Positions 1 through 8,443 of a stretch of DNA of 64,000 nt are shown piece by piece. The DNA comes from Devosia riboflavina (GTDB taxonomy: Bacteria; Pseudomonadota; Alphaproteobacteria; Rhizobiales; Devosiaceae): the NCBI RefSeq assembly GCF_000743575.1, contig NZ_JQGC01000007.1:226741-290740 (forward strand), written 5' to 3'. The notes under the pieces were generated by a model. That model worked only from the letters and a program-made list of their open reading frames with translations, did no database searches and was not told where the DNA came from. The translations under genes and the position numbers were made by a program. Each line of letters starts with the position of its first letter. Positions within the stretch are counted from its first letter, which is position 1.

Positions 1-352
1 GGGTGACCATGATCACAACGATCAGCGGCATGATCGCCTTTTCGATGATCGGCAGTTCGGACATGGCCACGGCGAGGAGGAAGCCGAAGAGAATGCCCGC
101 GCCGGCGCCGATGACGATTTCCTGGCAGGTTACCAGCATATTGGCCCAGTACATATGCGGGTCGCCGGCCATGCTGTTGCCGATGGATTCCAGCGTGGGC
201 AGCACATAGGGATTGTTCAGCGCCACGACCTGCCAGAGCACGGCGACCACGACGAAGGTTATGGCGGGCGGCAGCCAGTCGCCTGCGAGGCGCGCCATGG
301 GCGAGGCGGTCTTTGCCTTGGGGGCGACGTCGGCTGCGATCGAACTAGACAT
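1..352 (-). CDS. ABC transporter permease, NitT/TauT type (partial, C-terminus beyond window)
   Basis: N-terminal part (about 117 residues) of an inner-membrane permease. It starts MSSSIAADVAPK, then has a hydrophobic segment (PAITFVVVAVLWQVVAL), the LPTLESI stretch typical after the first membrane span of SsuC/TauC-like permeases, and further hydrophobic segments. The ATG (352-350) overlaps the stop of the ATPase gene, so the two are translationally coupled. With the two upstream genes it forms a binding protein-ATPase-permease importer. The transported compound (sulfonate, nitrate, pyrimidine or other) cannot be read from this fragment. Confidence 0.85.
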   Translation of the reverse strand, partial: MSSSIAADVAPKAKTASPMARLAGDWLPPAITFVVVAVLWQVVALNNPYVLPTLESIGNSMAGDPHMYWANMLVTCQEIVIGAGAGILFGFLLAVAMSELPIIEKAIMPLIVVIMVT

Positions 353-1181
353 GGGCAGCCTCCATCACCTTGCGCAGGGCGTTGCGGACATAACCTTCGA
401 GATCGCGGAAGGCGTCGGTGGCATAAAGTGCTTCATTGCGCGGCCGGGGCAGGTCGACGTCGATGATTTCGGCGATGCGGCCGGGATGGGCCGCCATCAG
501 CACGATGCGGTCGGACAGGATGATGGCTTCGGGCACCGAATGGGTGACGAAGAGCACCGATTTCTGGTTCGATTGCCAGAAATCGAGCAGGCCCATGCGC
601 TGCTGGTCGCGGTTCATTTCGTCGAGCGCGGAGAACGGCTCGTCCATGAGCAGGATTTCGGGATCGAACACGAAGGCGCGGGCAATGGCGGCGCGCTGCT
701 GCATGCCCCCCGAAAGCTGGGCGGGATAGCGGTCGATCGCCTTGCCGAGGCCAAAATTGGTCAGGATTTCCTTGGGATCACGTAGCTTGCGCCCGGCATT
801 GGCGCCCGGATTGATGGAGATAGGCAGGCTGACATTGTCGAGAATGGTGCGCCAGGGCAGCAGGGCCGGCGATTGCGGCACAAGGCCGATGGCCTTTTCG
901 CGCGAGGCCTCGCGCGCCGACTTGCCATTGATCGACACCTTGCCGCCATCGGCATCCGATAGGCCGGCGACCACCTTGAGCAGGGTGGACTTGCCGCAGC
1001 CCGACGGGCCGATCAGCGAGACAAATTCGCCCTTGCGGATGGTGAGCGAGACGCCGTTGAGCACGGTGACACGGGCTTCGTCCGGGCCGAAGCTCTTGGT
1101 GATATTGGCGACCTCTACCCCGGCCTCGCCGGGGTATCGATCACTGGATGCTTGAGCAGGTGCAGACATTGTCCGGTTCAC
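345..1181 (-). CDS. ABC transporter ATP-binding protein, NitT/TauT (SsuB/TauB) type
   Basis: Cytoplasmic ATPase of an NMT1-type importer, 278 residues from a GTG at 1181. That GTG overlaps the stop of the upstream binding-protein gene (GTGA); an ATG at 1169 is an alternative start. Visible motifs are Walker [11 protein letters not shown]-loop LVPQSPALLPW, signature LSGGMQQR, Walker B ILLMDEPFSALD and the H-loop VTHS. LLPWRTILDNV is characteristic of the nitrate/sulfonate/taurine ATPase branch. It energises the permease encoded just downstream. Family assignment is firm; substrate is unknown. Confidence 0.9.
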   Translation of the reverse strand: MNRTMSAPAQASSDRYPGEAGVEVANITKSFGPDEARVTVLNGVSLTIRKGEFVSLIGPSGCGKSTLLKVVAGLSDADGGKVSINGKSAREASREKAIGLVPQSPALLPWRTILDNVSLPISINPGANAGRKLRDPKEILTNFGLGKAIDRYPAQLSGGMQQRAAIARAFVFDPEILLMDEPFSALDEMNRDQQRMGLLDFWQSNQKSVLFVTHSVPEAIILSDRIVLMAAHPGRIAEIIDVDLPRPRNEALYATDAFRDLEGYVRNALRKVMEAAHV

Positions 1182-2296
1182 TTTTCCGGCCAGATCAGCT
1201 TGCCGTCCTGATAGAGCGAGGCAACGAGATCAGGATCCATCATGGCTTCGATGGCGGGCGGGTTCTTCAGCCCGCCGAACTTCTGGGCCATGTCATATTC
1301 GCTCTGCCAGCCGGCGACGGTCTGCACGCCCGGAGGCCCAAAGGTGCTCGAACGCACCCATTCGGATTCGACGCCCCAGGTGCGGGCCTGCTGCTCACGC
1401 GGGAAGGCTGAGCCCTGATTGTTGTCGGCGGCAAGCTGGCTGATCATGTCGACGCACTTTTCTTCCTCGGCGAGGCAGAATTCGAGCGCCTTGAGGCTCG
1501 CGCGCATGAAGTCGGCAGCGGCCTCGCGATGCTCGGCGAGGAACTTGCTGTTCACTTCCATGACGTTGTAGGTGCCCGGCAGCCCGAGATCGGACGGCAG
1601 GAATTCACTGAAGGGCAGGTTCATGGCCTTGAGCGTCTGGGGCTGGTTTGAGGCATAGCCGACAATGGCATCGACCTGGCCGCGGGTGACGACCGTGGGG
1701 TCGTAGTTCGTCATCTTGATCAGTTCGACCTTGGAGACATCGACGCCGGCGGCATCGAGCATGGCAAGAGCGATGGGGGTGATGTTGATGAAGTAGCCGA
1801 GGCGCTTGCCTTCGAGATCCTTCAAACTCTTCACCGCTTCATTGGCAAAGATCGAGAAGGGCGACGTGCTGCCATAGGTGGCGACGGCGGTCAGGTTTCG
1901 GCTATTGGCGGCGGCCAGCATGACGTCGGAGGCCGAACCGAGCGCAGTGAACTGGGCCTGGCCGGACGAAACCAGCAATTGGCCATTGCCGCCGGCGGCG
2001 TTGATTTCGACCGTGAGGCAGAGGGCATCGAAATAGCCCAGTTCCTTGGCGAGGAACACATCCACCTGGCCGGCGCTGGCCGAATAGCCGTAACCGGAAA
2101 TGTAGGTGATCGTGCCCGCGGCCTTGTTGCGATCGCACTCTTCCTGGGAGACGAGTACGTTTTCCGGGAGTTCGTCGGCAGCGCGCGCCACCTGGGCCGA
2201 GAAACCGGCCATGGCGAGGGCGATCATGGCGGTGCCCGAGAAAAGACGGCCGAGCGAGGACGTACCCCGCCCATGGGGTGTAGGTCTAAGCGACAA
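1178..2296 (-). CDS. ABC transporter substrate-binding protein, NMT1/THI5-like
   Basis: Periplasmic binding protein of about 372 residues. I chose the TTG at 2296 because GGGAGG (complement of 2302-2307) lies five bases before it; a longer frame from 2356 lacks such a site. An atypically long leader (SLRPTPHGRGTSSLGRLFSGTAMIALAMAGFSAQVARAAD) ends at a plausible AxA cleavage site. The mature protein has the NMT1 pattern: GYFDALCLTVEINAAGGNGQLLVSSGQAQF, later LEGKRLGYF. It is first gene of a three-gene importer operon with the ATPase and permease. Candidate ligands include sulfonates, pyrimidine precursors or aromatic acids; the sequence does not decide. Confidence 0.85.
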   Translation of the reverse strand: MSLRPTPHGRGTSSLGRLFSGTAMIALAMAGFSAQVARAADELPENVLVSQEECDRNKAAGTITYISGYGYSASAGQVDVFLAKELGYFDALCLTVEINAAGGNGQLLVSSGQAQFTALGSASDVMLAAANSRNLTAVATYGSTSPFSIFANEAVKSLKDLEGKRLGYFINITPIALAMLDAAGVDVSKVELIKMTNYDPTVVTRGQVDAIVGYASNQPQTLKAMNLPFSEFLPSDLGLPGTYNVMEVNSKFLAEHREAAADFMRASLKALEFCLAEEEKCVDMISQLAADNNQGSAFPREQQARTWGVESEWVRSSTFGPPGVQTVAGWQSEYDMAQKFGGLKNPPAIEAMMDPDLVASLYQDGKLIWPEK

Positions 2297-2469
2297 GAAA
2301 ACCTCCCTAGTCACGTCCCATTCCTCCAACGGGACGCACATTCCTAGCATAATCAAAATTGACTATGCAAACTTTTCTTATTTGGCACGCTCAGGGGGAT
2401 AGGAGGGAAGCTAGGCGAAAAGTCGAGGAGGACCGCTCTGTACGCGCTTTCACGACTGCACTCTTGATT

Positions 2470-2497
2470 TGCTATCATCTGCGCCAAAATGATAGCA
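2470..2497. promoter_or_regulatory. FitAB-type operator, 9-bp inverted repeat
   Basis: TGCTATCAT at 2470-2478 is mirrored by ATGATAGCA at 2489-2497, a perfect inverted repeat 30 bp before fitA. The TGCTATCA/TGATAGCA half-sites and their 12-bp spacing agree with the operator of gonococcal FitAB as I remember it. The FitA ribbon-helix-helix protein probably binds here with FitB to repress its own operon. Confidence 0.8.
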
Positions 2498-2526
2498 TAG
2501 TTGTCGCTTGAATGGAGTTGTAGCTA

Positions 2527-2781
2527 ATGCCTGCCGTTACCATTCGTAACCTTTCAGAAGAGGCCCATCGCGCTCTCAAGGCGCGCGCGGCCGGACATGG
2601 CCGCAGCGCGGAAGCGGAGATGCGCAATATTCTGGAAGCGGCGGTTCGGCCTGCAGACCGCGTCCGTATCGGCTCGGCGCTTTCAGCATTGAGCCAGAAT
2701 GCGGGCCTGACCAATGCCGACTTCGAGGCGGTGGAGCTGAACCGAGACAAAATGCCGGCCCTGCCGCTGAGCTTTGAATGA
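2527..2781 (+). CDS. fitA: FitA-like antitoxin (ribbon-helix-helix, type II toxin-antitoxin)
   Basis: Small 84-residue antitoxin. The N-terminal ribbon-helix-helix (AVTIRNLSEEAHRALKARAA, then GRSAEAEMRNILEAAV) is the FitA/CopG-type DNA-binding fold. The C-terminal tail (VRIGSALSALSQNAGLTNADFEAVEL) resembles the FitA segment that threads into the FitB active site. Its stop overlaps the start of fitB (ATGA), giving coupled translation. The inverted repeat at 2470-2497 is its likely operator. It neutralises FitB and co-represses the operon. Confidence 0.9.
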   Translation: MPAVTIRNLSEEAHRALKARAAGHGRSAEAEMRNILEAAVRPADRVRIGSALSALSQNAGLTNADFEAVELNRDKMPALPLSFE

Positions 2782-3200
2782 TCCTGCTCGATACCAATGT
2801 TGTTTCCGAGGGCATGAAGCCCCAGCCCGACCCGGCCGTGCGCGACTGGCTTGATGCCCAGGCCGCGGAAACGCTCTATCTTTCGAGCGTTACGGTGGCG
2901 GAACTGCTGTACGGCATCGGGGTCTTGCCGGATGGGCAGCGCAAGACAAGGCTCACTGCGGCGGTCGAAGGCCTGATTGGTCTGTTTGAAGGCCGCATCC
3001 TCGCCTTCGACTCTGACGCAGCACGGCGCTATGCGGATATCGCGGTCGCCGCGCGCAGGGCGGGGAGGGGCTTTCCAACGCCCGATGGCTACATCGCAGC
3101 CATGGCCGTCGCTCACGGTTTTGCGGTTGCGACCCGCGATGCCAGCGCCTTTGCGGCTGCCGACGTTCCAACGATCGATCCCTGGAAAACCGGCGCCTAG
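2778..3200 (+). CDS. fitB: FitB-like PIN-domain toxin ribonuclease
   Basis: PIN-domain toxin of 140 residues, full length for FitB/VapC. The acidic Mg2+ site is complete: D5 (MILLDTN), E42 (VAELLYG), D103 (PDGYIAA) and D121 (ATRDASAF). FitB relatives cleave RNA when released from FitA; the RNA target is not predictable. The gene starts four bases inside fitA, and its stop codon shares the palindrome CTAG with the stop of the opposite HAD gene. Confidence 0.9.
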   Translation: MILLDTNVVSEGMKPQPDPAVRDWLDAQAAETLYLSSVTVAELLYGIGVLPDGQRKTRLTAAVEGLIGLFEGRILAFDSDAARRYADIAVAARRAGRGFPTPDGYIAAMAVAHGFAVATRDASAFAAADVPTIDPWKTGA

Positions 3201-3970
3201 CCTCTGGCGGCGAGGAGCGCCTTGGCGATGTCGACGAAGCCGCGTCCGGCAATGTCGGCCGAAATCCAACGCGGTTTGATGGGCAGGTCGTCGAGCACCG
3301 GCAGGATATTGGCGACCCCAAAGGTTTTGCTCAAAAAGGCGAACATTGGTGCGTCATTGCGGGAGTCTCCCGCAAAAGAAACCTGTCGCGCCAACTCTTC
3401 ATCGCCCAGACCCCAGCGGCGCAGCAGGCGTTCGCTCATGGTGCGCTTGTTGTAGTCGCCGATCCAGGTGTTGATGTGAACCGAGCTGATCGCCACAGTG
3501 CCGCCAAGTGCGCGGATTTCTGTCGCCAGCGCATCGACTTCCGCGCGTGGGTAGCCGACGATATCGACGGCGACATCGGCGAGACGAAAATGCTGGTCGT
3601 GAGCAAGATGAAAGCGACCAACGAGGAGGGGAGCGACGGAAGCGAGATGCTTGCGCTGCCGTTCGCTCTGTAGCGCCTCGTCTTCCCAATATTCGACCTC
3701 GACCCGATTGTGCCGGGCCGTCATGACAAAGGCGCCACTCTCGCCGATGGCGGCGGCTACGGGCCATGCGCGCACAATATGCTCGCACCAGCCGGCCGAG
3801 CCGCCCGTCACAGTCACGACGGCGATCCCGGCTTTCTCGAGGTCCCAGAGAGCCTGATAGGTTTCGGGCAGCAAGCGGCCGTCGGTGGTCAGGGTGTCGT
3901 CGATGTCGGTGAGGAGATAGCTGACATCGCGCAGGTCTTCGGGTGCGGGCGCAGGACCGATAAAACTCAT
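3197..3970 (-). CDS. HAD-superfamily hydrolase (class IIB phosphatase-like)
   Basis: Cytoplasmic HAD phosphatase, 257 residues from the ATG at 3970, which overlaps the deoR stop as ATGA; the longer reading MRRRHR is less likely. Motif I is LTDIDDTLTTDG with nucleophile D22 and acid D24; motif II is VTVTGGS; motif IV is FAGDSRNDAPMF. It is the last gene of the ugp operon, so a phosphorylated product of glycerophosphodiester or glycerol-3-phosphate uptake is a reasonable substrate (inference). HAD phosphatases are promiscuous, so sugar phosphates are equally possible. Confidence 0.85.
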   Translation of the reverse strand: MSFIGPAPAPEDLRDVSYLLTDIDDTLTTDGRLLPETYQALWDLEKAGIAVVTVTGGSAGWCEHIVRAWPVAAAIGESGAFVMTARHNRVEVEYWEDEALQSERQRKHLASVAPLLVGRFHLAHDQHFRLADVAVDIVGYPRAEVDALATEIRALGGTVAISSVHINTWIGDYNKRTMSERLLRRWGLGDEELARQVSFAGDSRNDAPMFAFLSKTFGVANILPVLDDLPIKPRWISADIAGRGFVDIAKALLAARG

Positions 3971-4740
3971 TCGGTGTCTCCGCCGCAAATCTCCACCTCG
4001 ATCCCTGCGCTTTCAAAGGCCGCGACCACCCGTTTGTCATTGGGCAGCGCGTCGGTGAAAAAGCTGGTGATGGCGGCGAAGGGGGCCACGCGCACCGAGG
4101 CATCGCGCGACCATTTGCTGACATCGGCGGCGAGGAATTTGGTTCTCGCATTGTCGAGCAGTTTCATGGTGAGCTGGGCTTCGCTGTAGCTGAAATCCAG
4201 AATGCCCTTTTCCGGGTCAAGCGCACCAGCCCCGACCACGGCGTGGGAAGCATAGAATTTTTCGAAGAAATTGAGCGCGTCGGGTCCGACGACGTCGCGG
4301 TCATTGTGGCGCAGGAGGCCGCCGGTCATGTGCACTTCGACCTGCGGGGTTTCCGACAGGGTGAGAGCGACATCGATATTATTAGTGACGACACGCAGCT
4401 CCTGGTGATCGCGCAGCGCTTCGGCAACGAATTGCACAGTGCTGCCGATGCCCATGAAGACGGTCGAGCCGGCCGGGATTGCGGCGGCGATTCGCCGGGC
4501 AATCCGCTGCTTGGCCATGCTGTTGAGCGCGGCACGGGCATTGACCGAGATATTGCGGGCGCCAACGGGTATGTCGACGCCGCCATGGAAACGCCGCGCG
4601 TAACCGAGATCACAAAGCGCGTTGATGTCGCGCCTTATGGTCTGGGTGGTCACGTCATAGCGGGCCGCCAGGGGCTCGATATATTGAGCGCCCTCGGTTT
4701 CGATCAGGCTCAGGATTTCGCGTTGCCGATGCGACAGCAT
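3967..4740 (-). CDS. DeoR/GlpR-family transcriptional regulator
   Basis: 257-residue repressor. The N-terminal winged helix-turn-helix (LSHRQREILSLIETEG, VTTQTIRRDINAL, RRFHGGV) is that of GlpR-type DeoR proteins. The C-terminal DeoRC sensor domain (GSTVFMGIGSTVQFVAEAL, VTNNIDVA, GGLLR) usually binds a phosphorylated sugar or glycerol-3-phosphate. It lies inside the ugp operon, 17 bp after ugpQ. The TGTTCA/TGAACA palindromes at 9854 and 10000, before ugpB, resemble GlpR operators and are its probable targets, which would make the operon self-controlled. Confidence 0.88.
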   Translation of the reverse strand: MLSHRQREILSLIETEGAQYIEPLAARYDVTTQTIRRDINALCDLGYARRFHGGVDIPVGARNISVNARAALNSMAKQRIARRIAAAIPAGSTVFMGIGSTVQFVAEALRDHQELRVVTNNIDVALTLSETPQVEVHMTGGLLRHNDRDVVGPDALNFFEKFYASHAVVGAGALDPEKGILDFSYSEAQLTMKLLDNARTKFLAADVSKWSRDASVRVAPFAAITSFFTDALPNDKRVVAAFESAGIEVEICGGDTE

Positions 4741-4757
4741 TTGGCCGACAGCCTCTA

Positions 4758-5504
4758 CTATCCCAAAAACAGCTTGGGATTGTCAGTGATGACCCCGGTG
4801 AGGCCCGCGCCCCAGAATGAGACCAGCTCTATGGGGTTGTTGCAGGTCCAGGCACGCACCTTGATACCGCTTTTGCTGGTTTCTTCCAGCATGCCGATGC
4901 TCAGCGCCTTGTAATGCATGTGAATGGTCGTTGCCGGAATGGCTTTCAGCTTTTCGGCCCAGTCTTCTGGCGGTCGGCCCCAGAGCATGGCCATTTCGAG
5001 ATCGGGCTCGAGCGCATGCATGGCTTTGAGCGCCTCGGGATCGAAGCTCGAAATCATGATTTGGGTATTCGGCCCGCGCTTGTTGATATCCGCCTGCACG
5101 GCACGCACCAATTGGTCGAGCGACTTGTGGTGCTTGTGCTGCTTGATTTCGACATTGGCGCTGAGCCCGAATTCGCCAAGCGCCTTGATGACTTCGGCCA
5201 AAGTCGGCAGGCGCTCGCCGGCATATTTTGTATCAAACCAGGCACCGGCGTCGAGCTTTGCGATGTCGGCATGGCTAAGCGCGCCAAGCGAGCCCATGCC
5301 CGAGGTCGTGCGGTCGACGCTGTCGTCGTGAATGACGACAAGCGTATCATCGGCAAGCAAAGCGACATCAAGCTCGACCCAGCGCGCGCCCTGTTCGGCG
5401 GCAGCCCGGAAGGCGGCGATGGTATTTTCGGGCGCAATGGCGGATGCGCCGCGATGGGCCTGCACTTCGTCCCTTGTGGGACCGGTATCGGATGGAATGG
5501 TCAT
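4758..5504 (-). CDS. ugpQ: glycerophosphodiester phosphodiesterase
   Basis: 248-residue cytoplasmic GDPD-fold enzyme that cleaves glycerophosphodiesters to glycerol-3-phosphate and an alcohol. Catalytic and metal residues are in place: H17-R18 (QAHRGASAIAPENT), E44 and D46 (VELDV), H59 (VIHDDS); later VEIKQHKHHK supplies the conserved Glu/Lys pair. No signal peptide is seen. Its position after ugpC matches the enteric ugpBAECQ order, so imported diesters would be hydrolysed on entry. A 44-bp gap separates it from ugpC. Confidence 0.93.
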   Translation of the reverse strand: MTIPSDTGPTRDEVQAHRGASAIAPENTIAAFRAAAEQGARWVELDVALLADDTLVVIHDDSVDRTTSGMGSLGALSHADIAKLDAGAWFDTKYAGERLPTLAEVIKALGEFGLSANVEIKQHKHHKSLDQLVRAVQADINKRGPNTQIMISSFDPEALKAMHALEPDLEMAMLWGRPPEDWAEKLKAIPATTIHMHYKALSIGMLEETSKSGIKVRAWTCNNPIELVSFWGAGLTGVITDNPKLFLG

Positions 5505-5548
5505 GACGCGTCTTTGCTCTTGGCCCGCAAGCCACTAAGTCGGTTCTG

Positions 5549-6613
5549 TTACGGATTCGCGACAGCGGTGTCGGTGCGACGACCGCTTTCACGGTTGAAT
5601 GGGTGCAAGTCCGCTGGACGCGCATAGAGTGTCACCGCGGCGCCTTCGGCAATATCGGGCCGGCCGGGCACGCTGAGAATGACCGCCTGGTTCGAGCCGG
5701 TCAGCCGCACATGGAGATGGCTTTCTCCACCGATGGGTTCGAGCAGTTCCACCGATGCCGCGAGGGCAAGATTTTGGCCGGTTGGCTGGTCCAGAACCAG
5801 TTGATCTGGTCGGATACCAATGACGTCAGTCCCATCGGGCAGGTTCAAGCCCTCAAAGCCCGGTGCACCGGCAATGCTCTCCAGCGAAAGCAGGTTCATC
5901 GGCGGAGAGCCGATGAAGCCGGCGACGAACAAGGTCGCCGGGCGGTCATAAACTTCAGTGGGCGTGCCGAGCTGCTCCACCAGACCATTATTCATCACCA
6001 CCAACCGATCAGCGAGAGTCATGGCTTCGAGCTGATCGTGGGTCACATAAAGGCTCGTGGTCTTGAGCCGTCTTTGCAACTTGCGGATTTCTACCCGCAT
6101 CTGCACGCGCAGCTTGGCGTCGAGATTGGATAGTGGCTCGTCAAAGAGGAAGGCGGCCGGTTCGCGCACGATGGCGCGGCCCATGGCCACGCGCTGACGC
6201 TGACCGCCCGAAAGCTGGCGAGGCTTTCGGTCCAGCATGGGCCCGATCTCCAGAATATCGGCCGCTTCCTTGACGCGGCGGTCGATCTCTTCGCGCGGCG
6301 TACCGCGGTTCTTCAGGCCATATTCGAGGTTTTGCCGCACCGTCATGTGGGGGTAGAGCGCATAGTTCTGGAATACCATGGCGATGTCGCGCTCGGCGGG
6401 CTCGGCCTTTACGACATCGCGGCCGGCGATCTCGATGCGGCCGGACGTGACCGATTCAAGCCCCGCCACCATGCGCAGCAGCGTCGATTTTCCGCAGCCG
6501 GAAGGTCCGACGAGCACGATGAGTTCGCCGTCTTTGACCGAGAGATTGATGCCTTTGACGGCCGGAACGGAGCCGTAATTCTTTTTGAGGTCAACCAGGT
6601 TGATCGTGGCCAT
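5549..6613 (-). CDS. ugpC: sn-glycerol-3-phosphate ABC transporter ATP-binding protein UgpC
   Basis: 354-residue ATPase of the MalK/UgpC class. Walker [10 protein letters not shown] is at 36-44, the signature LSGGQRQRV and Walker [13 protein letters not shown] follow, and the H-loop is VTHDQLEA. The C-terminal third is the OB-fold (TOBE) regulatory domain, with IGIRPDQL and [13 protein letters not shown]. It starts three bases after ugpE, within the operon, and energises UgpA-UgpE. Confidence 0.95.
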   Translation of the reverse strand: MATINLVDLKKNYGSVPAVKGINLSVKDGELIVLVGPSGCGKSTLLRMVAGLESVTSGRIEIAGRDVVKAEPAERDIAMVFQNYALYPHMTVRQNLEYGLKNRGTPREEIDRRVKEAADILEIGPMLDRKPRQLSGGQRQRVAMGRAIVREPAAFLFDEPLSNLDAKLRVQMRVEIRKLQRRLKTTSLYVTHDQLEAMTLADRLVVMNNGLVEQLGTPTEVYDRPATLFVAGFIGSPPMNLLSLESIAGAPGFEGLNLPDGTDVIGIRPDQLVLDQPTGQNLALAASVELLEPIGGESHLHVRLTGSNQAVILSVPGRPDIAEGAAVTLYARPADLHPFNRESGRRTDTAVANP

Positions 6614-6616
6614 GGC

Positions 6617-7465
6617 TTATTTCTCCGTTTCCACGAGGCCTTTGACGAACAGGCGCTGCATGAAGATGACTACGAGGACGGGGGGCAGCATGGCCAGCAT
6701 CACGGCGGCCATCACCAGGTGCCATTGCGGCTCGCCATCGGCCGTGGCGGCCAGGCGCTTGATGCCCATGACGACGGTGTAATAGCGGCTGTCGGTGGTA
6801 ACGAGCAGCGGCCAGAGATATTGCACCCATCCATAGATGAAGAGAATGACGAAGAGCGCCGCGATATTGGTGCGCGAGAGCGGCAGCAGGATATCGCGGA
6901 AGAATTTGAGCGGCCCGGCCCCGTCGACGCGCGCGGCCTCCATCAGTTCATCGGGAATGGTCAGGAAGAACTGGCGGAAGAGGAAAGTTGCCGTCGCCGA
7001 AGCGATGAGCGGCAGGGTGAGGCCAACATAGGAATTCAGCAGGCCCAGATCCGCCACCACCTTGAAAGTGGGGATGATGCGCACTTCCACCGGTAGCATC
7101 AGGGTTATGAAAATGATCCAGAACGCCAGCAGCCGGAACGGGAACTTGAAAAAGACGATCGCATAGGCCGAGAGCAGCGAGATAGCGATCTTGCCCACGG
7201 CGATGATGATGGCGATGACAAGCGAGTTGCCCAGCATGATCCAAAGCGGGGGGGCGCCGGCTGTGGAGATGCCTTCGGTCAACATCAGGCGATAGTTTTC
7301 GATCAGATTGGGTCCGGGTAGCAGCGGCACAAGACCGCTCAGGAAGTCGCCATTGCCATGTGTTGAGGCAACGAAGGCGAGATAGACCGGAAACACCACG
7401 ATGACGACGCCGACGATCAGCACCAGATGGGTGAGGAAGCTGAGGAAGGGGCGATTTTCAACCAT
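6617..7465 (-). CDS. ugpE: sn-glycerol-3-phosphate ABC transporter permease UgpE
   Basis: 282-residue inner-membrane permease from ATG 7465 (MVENRPFLSFLTHLVLIVGVVIVVFPVYLAF). A much longer upstream reading is only a wrong-frame run through ugpA. Six predicted spans and the EAA loop (MEAARVDGAGPLKFFRDILLPLSR) fit the MalG/UgpE family. FSTHGNG-type residues and GISTAGAPPLWIML in the large periplasmic loop fit UgpE. It pairs with UgpA; the gap between the genes is 11 bp. Confidence 0.93.
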   Translation of the reverse strand: MVENRPFLSFLTHLVLIVGVVIVVFPVYLAFVASTHGNGDFLSGLVPLLPGPNLIENYRLMLTEGISTAGAPPLWIMLGNSLVIAIIIAVGKIAISLLSAYAIVFFKFPFRLLAFWIIFITLMLPVEVRIIPTFKVVADLGLLNSYVGLTLPLIASATATFLFRQFFLTIPDELMEAARVDGAGPLKFFRDILLPLSRTNIAALFVILFIYGWVQYLWPLLVTTDSRYYTVVMGIKRLAATADGEPQWHLVMAAVMLAMLPPVLVVIFMQRLFVKGLVETEK

Positions 7466-7476
7466 TTTGCGCGCTC

Positions 7477-8361
7477 CTAATACTGCACGCGCCGCTCGAT
7501 ATAGCGGAACTGGATGGCGGTGAGGGCGATGACGATCAGCATCAGCACGACTGACTGGGCGGCAGAAGAGCCGATGTTCAGCCCAAGGAACCCGTCGGCA
7601 TAGACCTTGTAGACGAGGATATTGGTCGCCTGGGCCGGGCCGCCCGAGGTCGTTGCGTCGATGATGCCGAAAGTGTCGAACATGGCGTAATTGATGTTGA
7701 CGATGAGGAGGAAGAAGGTCGTGGGCGAGAGCAGCGGGAAGACGATGGTCCAGAACCGCTTGAAGGGCCCAGCGCCATCGATGGCTGCTGCCTCGGTGAG
7801 GGATTGCGGCACCGATTGCAGGCCCGCCACGAAGAACAGGAAATTGTAGGAAATCTGCTTCCAGCTCGCCGCGATGATGACGAGCAGCATGGCGTGGCTG
7901 CCATCGATCCGGTGGTTCCAGTTGATCCCGAGGCCGCGCAGCAGATAGGGCGCAATGCCGATCGAGGGGTTGAACATGAACCACCACAGAATGCCCACGA
8001 CGACAGGCGCGACGGCATAGGGCCAGACCAGCAGCGTCGTATAGAGCCGGTTGGTGCGCAGCACGCGGTTGACCGAAACGGCGAGGAGCAGCGACACGCT
8101 CATGGCCAGGAGCGTCACCGACACAGCGAATACGGCCGTCTTGCCGACGGAATTGAGATAGGTGGGGTCGGCAAAAAGTCGCTTGTAATTGTCGAACCAG
8201 ATGAAGGTCGTCTTGAACCCGAAGGGGTCTTCGCGCTCGAAGGACGATTTGACCGCCTGCACGGCAGGCCAGATGAAAAAGATCAGCGTCACGGCAAGCT
8301 GCGGGGCCAGGAGCAGATAAGGCAGCAGCTTGTTTGGAAAAATGGTGCGCTTGGTTTGCAT
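7477..8361 (-). CDS. ugpA: sn-glycerol-3-phosphate ABC transporter permease UgpA
   Basis: 294-residue inner-membrane permease of the MalF/UgpA family. It starts [33 protein letters not shown], closely resembling enteric UgpA. The EAA loop is [25 protein letters not shown]. It ends [10 protein letters not shown], the usual UgpA C-terminus. It sits 82 bp downstream of ugpB, the gap holding a GC-rich hairpin (8404-8434). Confidence 0.94.
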   Translation of the reverse strand: MQTKRTIFPNKLLPYLLLAPQLAVTLIFFIWPAVQAVKSSFEREDPFGFKTTFIWFDNYKRLFADPTYLNSVGKTAVFAVSVTLLAMSVSLLLAVSVNRVLRTNRLYTTLLVWPYAVAPVVVGILWWFMFNPSIGIAPYLLRGLGINWNHRIDGSHAMLLVIIAASWKQISYNFLFFVAGLQSVPQSLTEAAAIDGAGPFKRFWTIVFPLLSPTTFFLLIVNINYAMFDTFGIIDATTSGGPAQATNILVYKVYADGFLGLNIGSSAAQSVVLMLIVIALTAIQFRYIERRVQY

Positions 8362-8403
8362 GGGCCGAACTCCCCCAGAGGCCGAATGTCACTATGCCGG
8401 TTG

Positions 8404-8434
8404 GACCGCCCCAGCCTGTCCGGCCGGGGCGATC
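8404..8434 (-). terminator. intercistronic GC hairpin between ugpB and ugpA
   Basis: GACCGCCCC (8404-8412) pairs with GGGGCGATC (8426-8434) apart from one wobble, forming a 9-bp stem in the transcript right after ugpB. There is no U-run, so it more likely protects the ugpB mRNA 3' end or only partly terminates. Confidence 0.5.
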
Positions 8435-8443
8435 CGGGGAGGA

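Noticed and set aside
6617..8392. A 591-codon open frame spanning both ugp permease genes on the minus strand
   Set aside because: Its first half is an out-of-frame reading of ugpA, and only the part from 7465 is a genuine permease (ugpE).
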